Assembly: GCA_003697125.1 (NCBI GenBank)
Contig: RFGB01000079.1
Location: forward strand, 1 to 38,002
Direction of reading: 5' to 3'
Length of the DNA stretch: 38,002 bases
Origin: Alphaproteobacteria bacterium
GTDB lineage: Bacteria; Pseudomonadota; Alphaproteobacteria; Rhodobacterales; Rhodobacteraceae
The notes beneath the pieces are model-generated. The model made no database searches. It was not told the DNA's origin and worked only from the letters and a program-made list of their open reading frames with translations. The position numbers were made by a program, and so were the translations under genes. Position 1 is the first letter of the stretch. Every line of letters begins with the position of its first letter. Of the stretch, positions 25,463 through 34,012 are shown piece after piece.

Positions 25463-26487
25463 CGCGCCACCCGCCGCAGCACCGCGGCGACGCGCCGGGC
25501 GGTCTCGACCCAGCCCGGCAGGCCCAGGGCATGGGCCCGCCCCGCCGCGGCCATGGCGTCGGCCCGCGCGCGGTCCGAGATGAGCGTCCCCAGCGCGTCG
25601 GCCAGCGCGTCGGGATCCTCGGGCGGCACCACCAGCCCCGCCGCCGCCGGCACCAGCCAGGGCACCGCCCCGGCTCGGGCGGCCACCAGCGGAAGGCCGC
25701 GCATCATCGCCTCGGCCAGGACCATGCCATAGCCTTCGTGGCGCGAGGGCAGGCAGAAGATGTCCGCCCCGGCATAGAGGGCGTCGCGCCCCGCCGCATC
25801 CACCGCGCCGCGGATGGTGATCCGCGCGCCCAGCGGTTCGGCCAGCCGGCGCAGCCGGGCCGCCCATGCCGGGTCGCGATCGTCGGGCCCGGCGATCACG
25901 CAGCGCCAGTCGGGCCCGGTGATCCGCGCCAGCGCCGCGATCAGCAGGTCATGGCCCTTGCGCGGCGTGAGCGAGCCCAGCGACAGGATCACCGGCGGCG
26001 CGCCGCGGCGCGGGGCGGGCGGGGCCGGTTCGATCCCGGGGGGCGCGACGGTGATCCGCCCCGGCGGCACGCCCAGATCCGCGACGTCGCGCAGCGTGGC
26101 GGGGCTGGGCACGATCACCGCCGCGGCCAGCGCCAGCGCCGCCGCCTCGCTGTCGCGCAGGCGCGCCGCCTCGGCTGCCGACAGCCCGGTCTCGCGCCAC
26201 AAGGGATGATGGCACAGCGCCACCACCGGCCCGGGCGCCGCGCGCAGCAGGTCGGGCGGCATCGCGCCCAGCGCCAGGCCGTCGATCAGCACCAGCCCGG
26301 ACAGCCGCGACAGAAGCCGGGCGGTCCGGTCGAGTTCGGCCGCATCCGGGCGCGGAAAGCCCGCGGGCAGGCTGACCAGATCGAGTGTCAGCCCCGCGGC
26401 CGGTGCCGCGGCCAGGAGCGCGCGCGCATAGGCATAGCCGCCGGTCGGCGTGTCGATCGGTCCCGGCACCGCGAAGGCGGCGCGCAT
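25459..26487 (-). CDS. Glycosyltransferase family 4
   Basis: ILSLGSLTPRKGHDLLIAALARI...YAGADIFCLPSRHEGYGMVLAEAMMRGLPLVAARAGAVPWLV. Confidence 0.92.
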   Translation of the reverse strand: MRAAFAVPGPIDTPTGGYAYARALLAAAPAAGLTLDLVSLPAGFPRPDAAELDRTARLLSRLSGLVLIDGLALGAMPPDLLRAAPGPVVALCHHPLWRETGLSAAEAARLRDSEAAALALAAAVIVPSPATLRDVADLGVPPGRITVAPPGIEPAPPAPRRGAPPVILSLGSLTPRKGHDLLIAALARITGPDWRCVIAGPDDRDPAWAARLRRLAEPLGARITIRGAVDAAGRDALYAGADIFCLPSRHEGYGMVLAEAMMRGLPLVAARAGAVPWLVPAAAGLVVPPEDPDALADALGTLISDRARADAMAAAGRAHALGLPGWVETARRVAAVLRRVAR

Positions 26488-26490
26488 CGG

Positions 26491-26877
26491 TCAGATCTCG
26501 CGTTCGAGGCTGGCGCGCGCCACATGGCTTTCATGCAGCGTCACCCGCAGGCGGGTCAGGCCGTCCGCCCCCTCGCCCAGCTCGTGGCGCCGCGCGAGGA
26601 TGCCCTCGAGGATATGCCGGCAGAGCCATTCGGTGGTGGTGATCTCGCCGGGGAACAGCCGGTCGAGATTGGCATAGCCGAGCGGCGCCAGCACCGCCTT
26701 CAGCACCGCATGGGCCCGGCCGATGTCGACCACGACATTGTGGCGCGTCAGCTCGGGGCGGAAGAAGGCGACATCGACGACGAAGGTCGCGCCGTGCAGC
26801 CCCTGGGCGGGGCCGAAGAAGGGATCGGGCAGGGAGTGGGCGACCATGATGTGGTCGCGGACCTCGACGCTGAACAT
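26491..26877 (-). CDS. 6-pyruvoyl-tetrahydropterin synthase / 6-carboxytetrahydropterin synthase homologue, divergent active site
   Basis: MFSVEVRDHIMVAHSLPDPFFGPAQGLHGATFVVDVAFFRPEL...VVVDIGRAHAVLKAVLAPLGYANLDRLFPGEITTTEWLCRHI...LRVTLHESHVARASLE. Confidence 0.85.
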   Translation of the reverse strand: MFSVEVRDHIMVAHSLPDPFFGPAQGLHGATFVVDVAFFRPELTRHNVVVDIGRAHAVLKAVLAPLGYANLDRLFPGEITTTEWLCRHILEGILARRHELGEGADGLTRLRVTLHESHVARASLEREI

Positions 26878-26895
26878 GAAGCGGCTCCGTGCGGG

Positions 26896-27882
26896 TCAGG
26901 ATTCCTCGGACCGGGCGGGATAGCGCACCGCGACGCCGATGCAGCCGCGGTTGTCGGGCGACAGCAGGCCCGGCAGCGCCGCGGGCAGGTCGTCGAAGGC
27001 GACCTCGTGGGTGATCAGCGCATCCAGCGCCGGATCGTCGAGCAGCGCCAGCGCGCGCGCCAGCCTGTCGCGGGGGGTGAGGCTGTCGCGCCGGGACGGC
27101 GCCACCGCGCCCACCTGGCTCGAGATGATCCTCAGGCGGCGGGAATGGAAGGCCCCGCCCAGCGGCACCGGCACCATGGCGTCGCCATACCAGCTCATCT
27201 CGATCAGCCGACCCTCGAAGCCCAGCGCGGCCAGCCCGTCGGCAAGCCCCGCGGCGCTGGCCGAACAGTGGAACACCAGATCGGCATCCTCGATCCCCGC
27301 GGTGGAGGTGGCGAAGCTCACGCCAAGTTCATGCGCGACCCCTCGCCTTTCGGCAAGGCGGTCGATAAGGATCACCTGACAGCGGCCCAGGGTGGCGGCC
27401 AGCCGGGCGGTCAGGCAGCCGACCGTGCCGGCCCCGATCACCAGCACGCGGCTGCCGGGGGCGGGTTCGGCATCCCAGATGGCGTTGAGGGCGGTTTCCA
27501 TGTTGGCGGCGAGGATGGCCCGGCGCGGGGGCACCGCCCCGGGCAGGGGCAGCAGGTCGCCGGGCGCGGCGCGGAAGGCGGTCTGATGGGGATGCAGCGC
27601 GAAGACCATGCGGCCGGCCAGCGCGGGCGGGCCGGCCTCCACCAGGCCCACGGCGGCATAGCCGTATTTCACCGGGAAGGGGAAGGTGCCCTCCTGCCTC
27701 GGGGCGCGCATGCGCCCATGCTCGGAAGGCGGGACGCGGCCCTCGGCCACCAGCCTTTCGGTGCCCCGCGACAGGCCGGACCACAGCGTGCGGACCAGCA
27801 CCTCGCCCGACCCCTCGGCCGCCGGCGCGATCACCGACCGGCCGGGGGCGACATGCCACAGCGCGCGGGGCATTGCTGGCAT
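26896..27882 (-). CDS. Medium-chain (zinc-binding type) dehydrogenase/reductase
   Basis: VRTLWSGLSRGTERLVAEGRVP...FPFPVKYGYAAVGLVEAG...GSRVLVIGAGTVGCLTARLAATL...FHCSASAAGLADGLAALGFEGRLIEMSWYGD. Confidence 0.88.
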   Translation of the reverse strand: MPAMPRALWHVAPGRSVIAPAAEGSGEVLVRTLWSGLSRGTERLVAEGRVPPSEHGRMRAPRQEGTFPFPVKYGYAAVGLVEAGPPALAGRMVFALHPHQTAFRAAPGDLLPLPGAVPPRRAILAANMETALNAIWDAEPAPGSRVLVIGAGTVGCLTARLAATLGRCQVILIDRLAERRGVAHELGVSFATSTAGIEDADLVFHCSASAAGLADGLAALGFEGRLIEMSWYGDAMVPVPLGGAFHSRRLRIISSQVGAVAPSRRDSLTPRDRLARALALLDDPALDALITHEVAFDDLPAALPGLLSPDNRGCIGVAVRYPARSEES

Positions 27883-27942
27883 CTCCCTGGCGTCTGTCCG
27901 CCGCCGGACCGCGCGGCGGGCGCATGATTCGGAACCCCGGCC

Positions 27943-29745
27943 ATGAAGCATGATCCGCATTCCCCTGTCACCGCCCCCGCGGCGATGACGCCCGCCGGGC
28001 TGCAGCCGGCCGCGCTGCTGGCCCGGCGCCGGCGCCTGGTGGCGGCGCTGAACGTCCTGACCATGGCGGGGCTTTCGGCGGCGATCATCCGGATCCTGGG
28101 CGCGGATGGCTGGAGCGCGCCGGATCTCGTGATCCTTGCGGGCTTCCTGATCGGCGCGCCGTGGACGGTGCTCGGCTTCTGGAACGCGGTGCTGGGGCTG
28201 TGGCTGCTGCACGGGGCGCGCGACGGGCTGATGCGCGCCGCGCCGCATCTGGCCGCGGCCGATGCGCCGCTGCCCGAGGGGCGGGTGGCGCTGTTGATGT
28301 TCCTGCGCAACGAGGATCCGGAAAGGGCGCTGGCGCGGCTGGCGGCGACGCGGGCCTCGCTGGATGCCACCGGCGAGGGGCACCGCTTCGACGTCTTCGT
28401 GCTGTCGGACAGTTCCGACCCCGCGATCGCGGCGGAGGAGGAGCGCGTCTTCGCCCGGGCGCGGCCGCTTCTGGGGGCGGGGGCGGTCTATCGCCGGCGT
28501 GCGCGGAACACCGGCTGGAAGGCGGGGAACATCCGCGACTGGATCGAGCACCGGGGCGGGGCCTATGCGTTCTTCCTGCCGCTGGATTCCGATTCGCTGA
28601 TGTCGGGGCCGATGATCCTGCGCATGCTGCGGATCATGGGCGCCCATCCGCGGCTTGGCATCCTGCAAAGCCTGGTGGTGGGCACGCCCAGCACCAGCGC
28701 CTTCGCCCGCATCTTCCAGTTCGGCATGCGCCACGGCATGCGCAGCTACACCATGGGATCGGCCTGGTGGCAGGGTGACTGCGGCCCCTACTGGGGGCAC
28801 AACGCGCTGATCCGCACCGCGCCCTTCCGCGATCACTGCGCGCTGCCGGTCCTGCCGGGGCGCGGTCCGCTCTCGGGTCACATCCTCAGCCATGATCAGA
28901 TCGAGGCGGTGCTGATGCGCCGGGCGGGCTGGGAGGTGCGGGTGCTGCCCGTCGAGGGCGAGAGCTGGGAGGACAACCCGGTGACGCTGCTCGACTTCAC
29001 CCGGCGGGACCTGCGCTGGTGCCAGGGGAACATGCAGTACTGGCCCTTCCTGGCGATGCCCGGCCTGCCGCCGGCCAGCCGTTTCCAGATCCTTGCCGCG
29101 ATCATGATGTATCTGGCCGCGCCGGCCTGGATGCTGATGACCCTGGCCGCGGCCTGGAAGCTGCTCGTCGGCGACATCGCCGGGATCGACTTCGCGCTGG
29201 GCATGGCGATGTTCTTCATCATGTTCGCGGTCAGCCTGTTCCCGAAGATCGCTGGCTGGCTCGACATCGCCCTGCGTCCGGGCGGCGCGGCCGCCTATGG
29301 CGGGCGGGGCCGGTTCGCCGCCGGGGCGCTGGCCGAGACGGTCTTCTCCATGCTGCTCGCGCCCGTGGTGGCGTTCCGCGTCACGCTGTTCCTGGCGGGG
29401 CTGCCGTTTGGCCGGCGCATCGTCTGGGCGGGGCAGCAGCGCGATCCGCGGGCGCTGTCCTGGGCCGAGGCGGCGCGCGGGCTGTGGCCGCAGACCCTGT
29501 TCGGGCTGGTGCTGGCGGCGGCGATCCTGGCCGCGGCGCCCGACGCGCTGCCCTGGGCCGCCCCGGTGCTGGCCGGGCTGATCCTGGCGATCCCCTTCGC
29601 GGTCCTCACCGCCCATCCCGGCTTCGGGACATGGGCGGCGCGGGCGGGGCTGTGCGCGATTCCCGACGAGCGCGCGCCCCACCCCTGCCTGGCGGCGCTC
29701 TCCGGGCGGCTGCCGGACCTGCCCGTCCCCACCGCCGCCGCCTGA
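27943..29745 (+). CDS. opgH: Osmoregulated periplasmic glucan glucosyltransferase
   Basis: FLRNEDPERALARLAATRASLDATGEGHRFDVFVLSDSSDPAIAAEEE...NTGWKAGNIRDWIEHRGGAYAFFLPLDSDSLMSG...GPYWGHNALIRTAPF...ILSHDQIEAVLMRRAGWEVRVLP...LRWCQGNMQYW. Confidence 0.96.
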   Translation: MKHDPHSPVTAPAAMTPAGLQPAALLARRRRLVAALNVLTMAGLSAAIIRILGADGWSAPDLVILAGFLIGAPWTVLGFWNAVLGLWLLHGARDGLMRAAPHLAAADAPLPEGRVALLMFLRNEDPERALARLAATRASLDATGEGHRFDVFVLSDSSDPAIAAEEERVFARARPLLGAGAVYRRRARNTGWKAGNIRDWIEHRGGAYAFFLPLDSDSLMSGPMILRMLRIMGAHPRLGILQSLVVGTPSTSAFARIFQFGMRHGMRSYTMGSAWWQGDCGPYWGHNALIRTAPFRDHCALPVLPGRGPLSGHILSHDQIEAVLMRRAGWEVRVLPVEGESWEDNPVTLLDFTRRDLRWCQGNMQYWPFLAMPGLPPASRFQILAAIMMYLAAPAWMLMTLAAAWKLLVGDIAGIDFALGMAMFFIMFAVSLFPKIAGWLDIALRPGGAAAYGGRGRFAAGALAETVFSMLLAPVVAFRVTLFLAGLPFGRRIVWAGQQRDPRALSWAEAARGLWPQTLFGLVLAAAILAAAPDALPWAAPVLAGLILAIPFAVLTAHPGFGTWAARAGLCAIPDERAPHPCLAALSGRLPDLPVPTAAA

Positions 29746-29746
29746 G

Positions 29747-29775
29747 CCGCCGCGCCCCCGGGGCGGCGGAATTTT
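29747..29775 (+). terminator. Rho-independent-like terminator after opgH
   Basis: CCGCCGCGCCCC/GGGGCGGCGG stem (2-nt bulge) followed by AATTTT. Confidence 0.55.
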
Positions 29776-29794
29776 CGGCATGACAATCGCACCC

Positions 29795-29820
29795 GATCGT
29801 TGCATCAATGCACGGCGATC
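29795..29820. promoter_or_regulatory. Nested inverted repeat upstream of dgcN (candidate operator)
   Basis: GATCG-t-TGCAT-CA-ATGCA-cgg-CGATC. Confidence 0.45.
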
Positions 29821-29835
29821 CAGACCGGGTGTGCG

Positions 29836-30837
29836 ATGATCGAAGCTCCGTATCTTCTGTTCCTGGGCGATGCGCCCGACCCTCTGGCGGCCAAGGTGGC
29901 CCAGGGCATCCGCGACTGGCGTCCGGATGCGGCCGTCGGCCAGTACCGGATGGAGGGCTGCCGGGCGGATCTCGGTCTTCCCGACATGACGATTGCCGAG
30001 GCGGTCGCCGCGGGGGCGAAGACCATGGTGATCGGGGTCGCGAACCGCGGCGGGGTGATTTCCCCATCCTGGCTGTCGGTTCTGGAGGAGGCGCTGGGCG
30101 CGGGCCTGGATCTCGCGTCGGGGCTGCACACGCTTCTGCGCGACGAGCCGGTTCTGGTCGCGGCGGCGCGCGCCCATGGGCGGCGTCTGCTGGACGTTCG
30201 GGTGCCTGACCGGCGCTATCCGATCGCCAATGGCCGGAAGCGGCGGGGCATGCGGCTGCTGGCGATGGGCACGGACTGTTCCTGCGGCAAGATGTACACC
30301 GCCCTGGCGATGGAGCGCGAGATGCGCGCGCGGGGGATGAAGGCGACCTTCCGCGCCACCGGCCAGACCGGAATCCTGATCACCGGGTCCGGGGTGCCCC
30401 TGGATGCGGTGGTCGCCGATTTCATGGCCGGCGCGGTGGAATGGCTGACGCCGGACAACGACCCCGATCACTGGGATCTGATCGAGGGTCAGGGCAGCCT
30501 GTTCCACCCGTCCTATTCGGGGGTGACGCTGGCGCTGCTGCATGGCGGCCAGCCCGATGCGATCGTGCTGTGCCACGAGCCGACGCGGGCGCATATGCGG
30601 GGGCTGCCGGATTATCCGCTGCCCTCGCTCGAGGAGCTGCGGTCGCTGTCCGAGACGCTGGGCCGGCGGGTCAATCCCGCGGTCAGGACCGTCGGGGTAT
30701 CGGTCAACACCGCCGGGCTGGATGCCGATGCGGCGCGGCGCTATCTGGCCGAGACCGAGCGGCGCATGGGCCTGCCGGCGGTGGACCCGTTCCGCGACGG
30801 GGCGGGGCGGCTGGTGGACGCGCTGGCATGCGGCTGA
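29836..30837 (+). CDS. dgcN: DUF1611-family protein, DgcN-like N-acetyltransferase
   Basis: YLLFLGDAPDPLAAKVAQGIRDWRPDAAVGQYRM...KRRGMRLLAMGTDCSCGKMYTALAMEREMRARGMKATFRATGQTGILITGSGVPLDAVVADFMAGAVEWL; followed by dgcA-like gene. Confidence 0.88.
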   Translation: MIEAPYLLFLGDAPDPLAAKVAQGIRDWRPDAAVGQYRMEGCRADLGLPDMTIAEAVAAGAKTMVIGVANRGGVISPSWLSVLEEALGAGLDLASGLHTLLRDEPVLVAAARAHGRRLLDVRVPDRRYPIANGRKRRGMRLLAMGTDCSCGKMYTALAMEREMRARGMKATFRATGQTGILITGSGVPLDAVVADFMAGAVEWLTPDNDPDHWDLIEGQGSLFHPSYSGVTLALLHGGQPDAIVLCHEPTRAHMRGLPDYPLPSLEELRSLSETLGRRVNPAVRTVGVSVNTAGLDADAARRYLAETERRMGLPAVDPFRDGAGRLVDALACG

Positions 30838-31805
30838 CGGTCCGGGCCGAGAGCTTTCCGGTCGCGGGGGTGTTCGCGATCTCGCGCGGGTCGCGGCGCG
30901 AGGCGCGGGTGCTGACGGTGACCCTGGAACGCGACGGGATCACCGGCCGGGGCGAATGCGTGCCCTATGCCCGCTATGGCGAGAGCATGGAGAGCGTCGA
31001 GGCGCAGATCCTGTCGGCCGAGGCGGCGATCGCCGGGGGCTGCGACCGTCTGGGCCTTCTGGCGGAACTGCCGGCGGGCGCGGCGCGCAACGCGCTGGAC
31101 TGCGCGCTGTGGGACTGGCATGCCAAGGCCGCCGGCCGCCGGGTCTGGGAACTGGCCGGCCTGCCCGAACCCGAGCCGGTGGTCACCGCCTACACGCTGT
31201 CGCTGGATGCGCCCGATGCGATGCGCGCCAAGGCGGCCGAGAATGCGTGGCGGCCGCTCCTGAAGATCAAGCTGGGGGGTGGCGCGGACCTGGACCGGCT
31301 GCGGGCGGTGCGCGAGGGTGCCCCCGATGCGCGGCTGATCGTCGATGCCAATGAGGGCTGGACGCCCGAGGCCTATCTTGCCCTGCTGCCCGCGCTGGAG
31401 GCGGCGGGCGTGGCGCTGATCGAACAGCCCTTCCCCGCGGGCGAGGATGCGGCGCTGGACAGCCTGCCGCGGCCGATTTCGGTCTGCGCGGACGAGAGCT
31501 GCCACGACCGCGCCAGCCTGGCCGCGCTGAAGGGGCGCTACGACATGGTCAACATCAAGCTCGACAAGACCGGCGGGCTGACCGAGGCGCTGGCGCTGGC
31601 CGAGGCGGCGCGCGCCGCGGGCTTCGGCATCATGGTGGGCTGCATGCTGGGCAGCTCGCTGGCCATGGCGCCGGCACATCTCCTGGCCCAGGGGGCCGAT
31701 GTCGTCGACCTGGATGCGCCGCTGCTGCTGGCCGCCGACCGCGACCCGCCGGTCCGCTATGCCGGGGCGCGGATGCATCCGCCCGAAGCCGCATTGTGGG
31801 GGTGA
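30828..31805 (+). CDS. dgcA: Enolase-superfamily racemase/epimerase, DgcA-like
   Basis: FAISRGSRREARVLTVTLERDGITGRGECVPYARYGES...LLKIKLGGGADLDRLRAVR...LIVDANEGW...CADESCHDR...VNIKLDKTGGLTEAL; overlaps dgcN stop. Confidence 0.9.
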   Translation: MRLTVRAESFPVAGVFAISRGSRREARVLTVTLERDGITGRGECVPYARYGESMESVEAQILSAEAAIAGGCDRLGLLAELPAGAARNALDCALWDWHAKAAGRRVWELAGLPEPEPVVTAYTLSLDAPDAMRAKAAENAWRPLLKIKLGGGADLDRLRAVREGAPDARLIVDANEGWTPEAYLALLPALEAAGVALIEQPFPAGEDAALDSLPRPISVCADESCHDRASLAALKGRYDMVNIKLDKTGGLTEALALAEAARAAGFGIMVGCMLGSSLAMAPAHLLAQGADVVDLDAPLLLAADRDPPVRYAGARMHPPEAALWG

Positions 31806-31807
31806 GG

Positions 31808-32662
31808 ATGGGCCGCATCGTCCATGTCAATGGCGACTTCCTGCCCGAGGAGGAGGCGCGGATTCCGATCTTCGATCGCGGCTTCCTGTTCGCCGACGCG
31901 GTCTACGAGGTCACCTCGGTGCTGCGCGGCCGCCTGGTCGACTGGCCGGGCCATGTCGCGCGGCTGAAGCGGTCGCTGGCCGAACTCGCCATCCCGATGC
32001 CCCGGTCCGAGGCGGAGCTGCTGGCCATCCACCGCGAGCTGATCGACCGCAACCGCCTCGGCGAAGGCGTCGTCTACATGCAGGTCACCCGCGGGGTGGC
32101 CGACCGGGACTTCGCCTGGGAGGCGGGGATGACCCCCGGCCTGGTGCTGTTCACCCAGGCCAGGCCGCTGATCGACAACCCCGCCGCGGCGCGCGGGCTG
32201 CGCGTCGCCCTGATGCCCGACCTGCGATGGGCAAGGCGCGACATCAAGACGGTCCAGCTCCTCTACCCCGCCATCGCCAAGATGCGGGCCAGGGAGCGCG
32301 GATGCGACGACGCCTGGCTGGTCGAGGACGGGCTGGTCACCGAGGGGACCTCCAACAATGCATGGATCATCACCCGCGGCGGCGAGATCGTGACCCGCGA
32401 CCTGTCCAGCGCCATCCTGCACGGCGTCACCCGCGCCGCCATCCTGAACATCGCCGCCGCGCTGGGCCTGAAGGCCACCGAGCGCCCCTTCACCCCCGAG
32501 GAGGCCCGGGACGCGGCCGAGGCCTTCACCACCTCCGCATCCGGTTTCGTCATGCCGGTGATCGAGATCGAGGGAACCCCCGTCGGCGATGGCCGGCCGG
32601 GACCCGTCACCCAGCGCCTGCGCGCGGAATACATCCAGAGGGCGCTCGAATCCCTCACCTGA
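31808..32662 (+). CDS. D-amino-acid transaminase (class IV PLP aminotransferase)
   Basis: MGRIVHVNGDFLPEEEARIPIFDRGFLFADAVYEVTSVLRGRLVDW...VVYMQVTRGVADRDFAW...RRDIKTVQLLYPAIAKM...VTEGTSNNAWII. Confidence 0.92.
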   Translation: MGRIVHVNGDFLPEEEARIPIFDRGFLFADAVYEVTSVLRGRLVDWPGHVARLKRSLAELAIPMPRSEAELLAIHRELIDRNRLGEGVVYMQVTRGVADRDFAWEAGMTPGLVLFTQARPLIDNPAAARGLRVALMPDLRWARRDIKTVQLLYPAIAKMRARERGCDDAWLVEDGLVTEGTSNNAWIITRGGEIVTRDLSSAILHGVTRAAILNIAAALGLKATERPFTPEEARDAAEAFTTSASGFVMPVIEIEGTPVGDGRPGPVTQRLRAEYIQRALESLT

Positions 32663-32677
32663 GCGGCGAGCCCCCCC

Positions 32678-34012
32678 TCAGCCCAGATCGGCGCAGGCCG
32701 CGTCGAAATCGGCGCTGAGGATCATGGATGCAAGGGTGCGCAGCTCGTTGGTGGTGGTGCCCGCCCGGCGGGTCAGCGATTCCAGGGTCGCGAGATCCAC
32801 CCACAGCCCGAAGGGATGGCGCTGGCGCGGCGGCGTGCGGGGCACAAGGCGGACGCGATAGACGGTCTCGGCACGCATGAAGCGCCCGCCCTCGTCGCCC
32901 TGATGCAGCACCGCCAGGTCGCGCCCGCGGCGGCGGCCGGCCAGCTCGGCCAGCGGCGGCGGGGTCTCGAAAGCGGAATGCAGCGACGGGCCGAATTCCG
33001 CCCGCCCGCCGAAGCCCGGCTCGCGCAGGATGCGCAGGAACACCTGCGCCACCCCGTCCTGCAGGCGCATCAGCAACACCGCCTCGGCCGGCCGGTCCTG
33101 CACCAGGAAGGGCTGGCACCAGCGGGGAACCTCGCGGTCGCGCGCCGCGACGGCATGCAGCGCGACGCCGGTGCCGGCATGGGTGACCAGCCGGCTGTCG
33201 CCCGGGCGCCAGCCCGGCAGTTCGGGCAGGCCCACCAGCCGCAAGCGCGGCCACCGGGCGGGGCCGGCGTGGTTCAGAAGCCTTGCCGGACCCGGTGCCG
33301 CGATCCGGTATGAGCGTGCGAGGCAGCCCGCCCGGAACAGCGGTCCGCCCCCGGCCAGAAGCGCCCAGGGGGCCGAGGCGATCACCGAGCGCGCGTCGGT
33401 GTTGACCAGGTGCGAACTGCCCAGAAGCCGGCGCAGGGCGCGGCCGGAGGCCCAGCGCCAGTTCTCGCCGGTCCCGGGTTCGGGCGCGGATCCGGGCGGC
33501 AGGGCCAGGACGCTGTTGCGGTTGAACTTCCACAGGAAGCGCGTGCCCTGTTCGGAATGGGGCGCATCCGACAGGAAGGCGCCGCCGGCGCGGAACAGCT
33601 CCAGGAAGCGGGTGGGCCGGCCGCCATGCAGCCGCATGTAGTTGCTGCGCGTGGCCTGAAGGCTGGGGGCGAATTCGGTGCCGCGCATGTTGCCGGGCTC
33701 GGTCTTGGCCTGCAGCAGCCATTCGATGTCGTCGCGCCCCCGGCGCACCAGAAAGCCGAGCCAGCCGAGCTCGGGCTGGTCGATCATCGGCTGCACCCCG
33801 CCCTGCAGGCCAAGGGTCCCGTCGGGATCGGCCAGGCCCACCACCAAGAAGAAGCGGCCGGTGCGATGGACCAGCCGCCCCCGGTCCAGCCGCCAGTCCG
33901 GGCAGTCCGCCAGGCGGACCGGCCGCGTGGACAGGCCGCTGGCCGCCCGTGCCGCCTCGAGCCAGGCGATCAGGGCCGCCTCCTCGGCCGCGGGGTCCTG
34001 GCCAGTGCTCAT
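32678..34012 (-). CDS. NDP-hexose 2,3-dehydratase family protein (tandem-domain)
   Basis: QPELGWLGFLVRRGRDDIEWLLQAKTEPGNMRGTEFAPSLQATRSNYMRLHGG...QGTRFLWKFNRNSVLAL...SSHLVNTDARSVIASAPW; second half repeats the fold: MRLQDGVAQVFLRILREPGFGGRAEFGPSLHSA. Confidence 0.82.
   Translation of the reverse strand: MSTGQDPAAEEAALIAWLEAARAASGLSTRPVRLADCPDWRLDRGRLVHRTGRFFLVVGLADPDGTLGLQGGVQPMIDQPELGWLGFLVRRGRDDIEWLLQAKTEPGNMRGTEFAPSLQATRSNYMRLHGGRPTRFLELFRAGGAFLSDAPHSEQGTRFLWKFNRNSVLALPPGSAPEPGTGENWRWASGRALRRLLGSSHLVNTDARSVIASAPWALLAGGGPLFRAGCLARSYRIAAPGPARLLNHAGPARWPRLRLVGLPELPGWRPGDSRLVTHAGTGVALHAVAARDREVPRWCQPFLVQDRPAEAVLLMRLQDGVAQVFLRILREPGFGGRAEFGPSLHSAFETPPPLAELAGRRRGRDLAVLHQGDEGGRFMRAETVYRVRLVPRTPPRQRHPFGLWVDLATLESLTRRAGTTTNELRTLASMILSADFDAACADLG

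Noticed and set aside
25531-27927. 798-aa plus-strand ORF
   Set aside because: Antisense shadow of GT4, PTPS-like and MDR genes, compositionally an R/Q/G/A-rich artefact
26896-30594. 1232-aa minus-strand ORF
   Set aside because: Only the C-terminal part is the MDR protein; the rest is antisense to opgH and dgcN with low-complexity R/A/P/Q-rich sequence, a high-GC artefact
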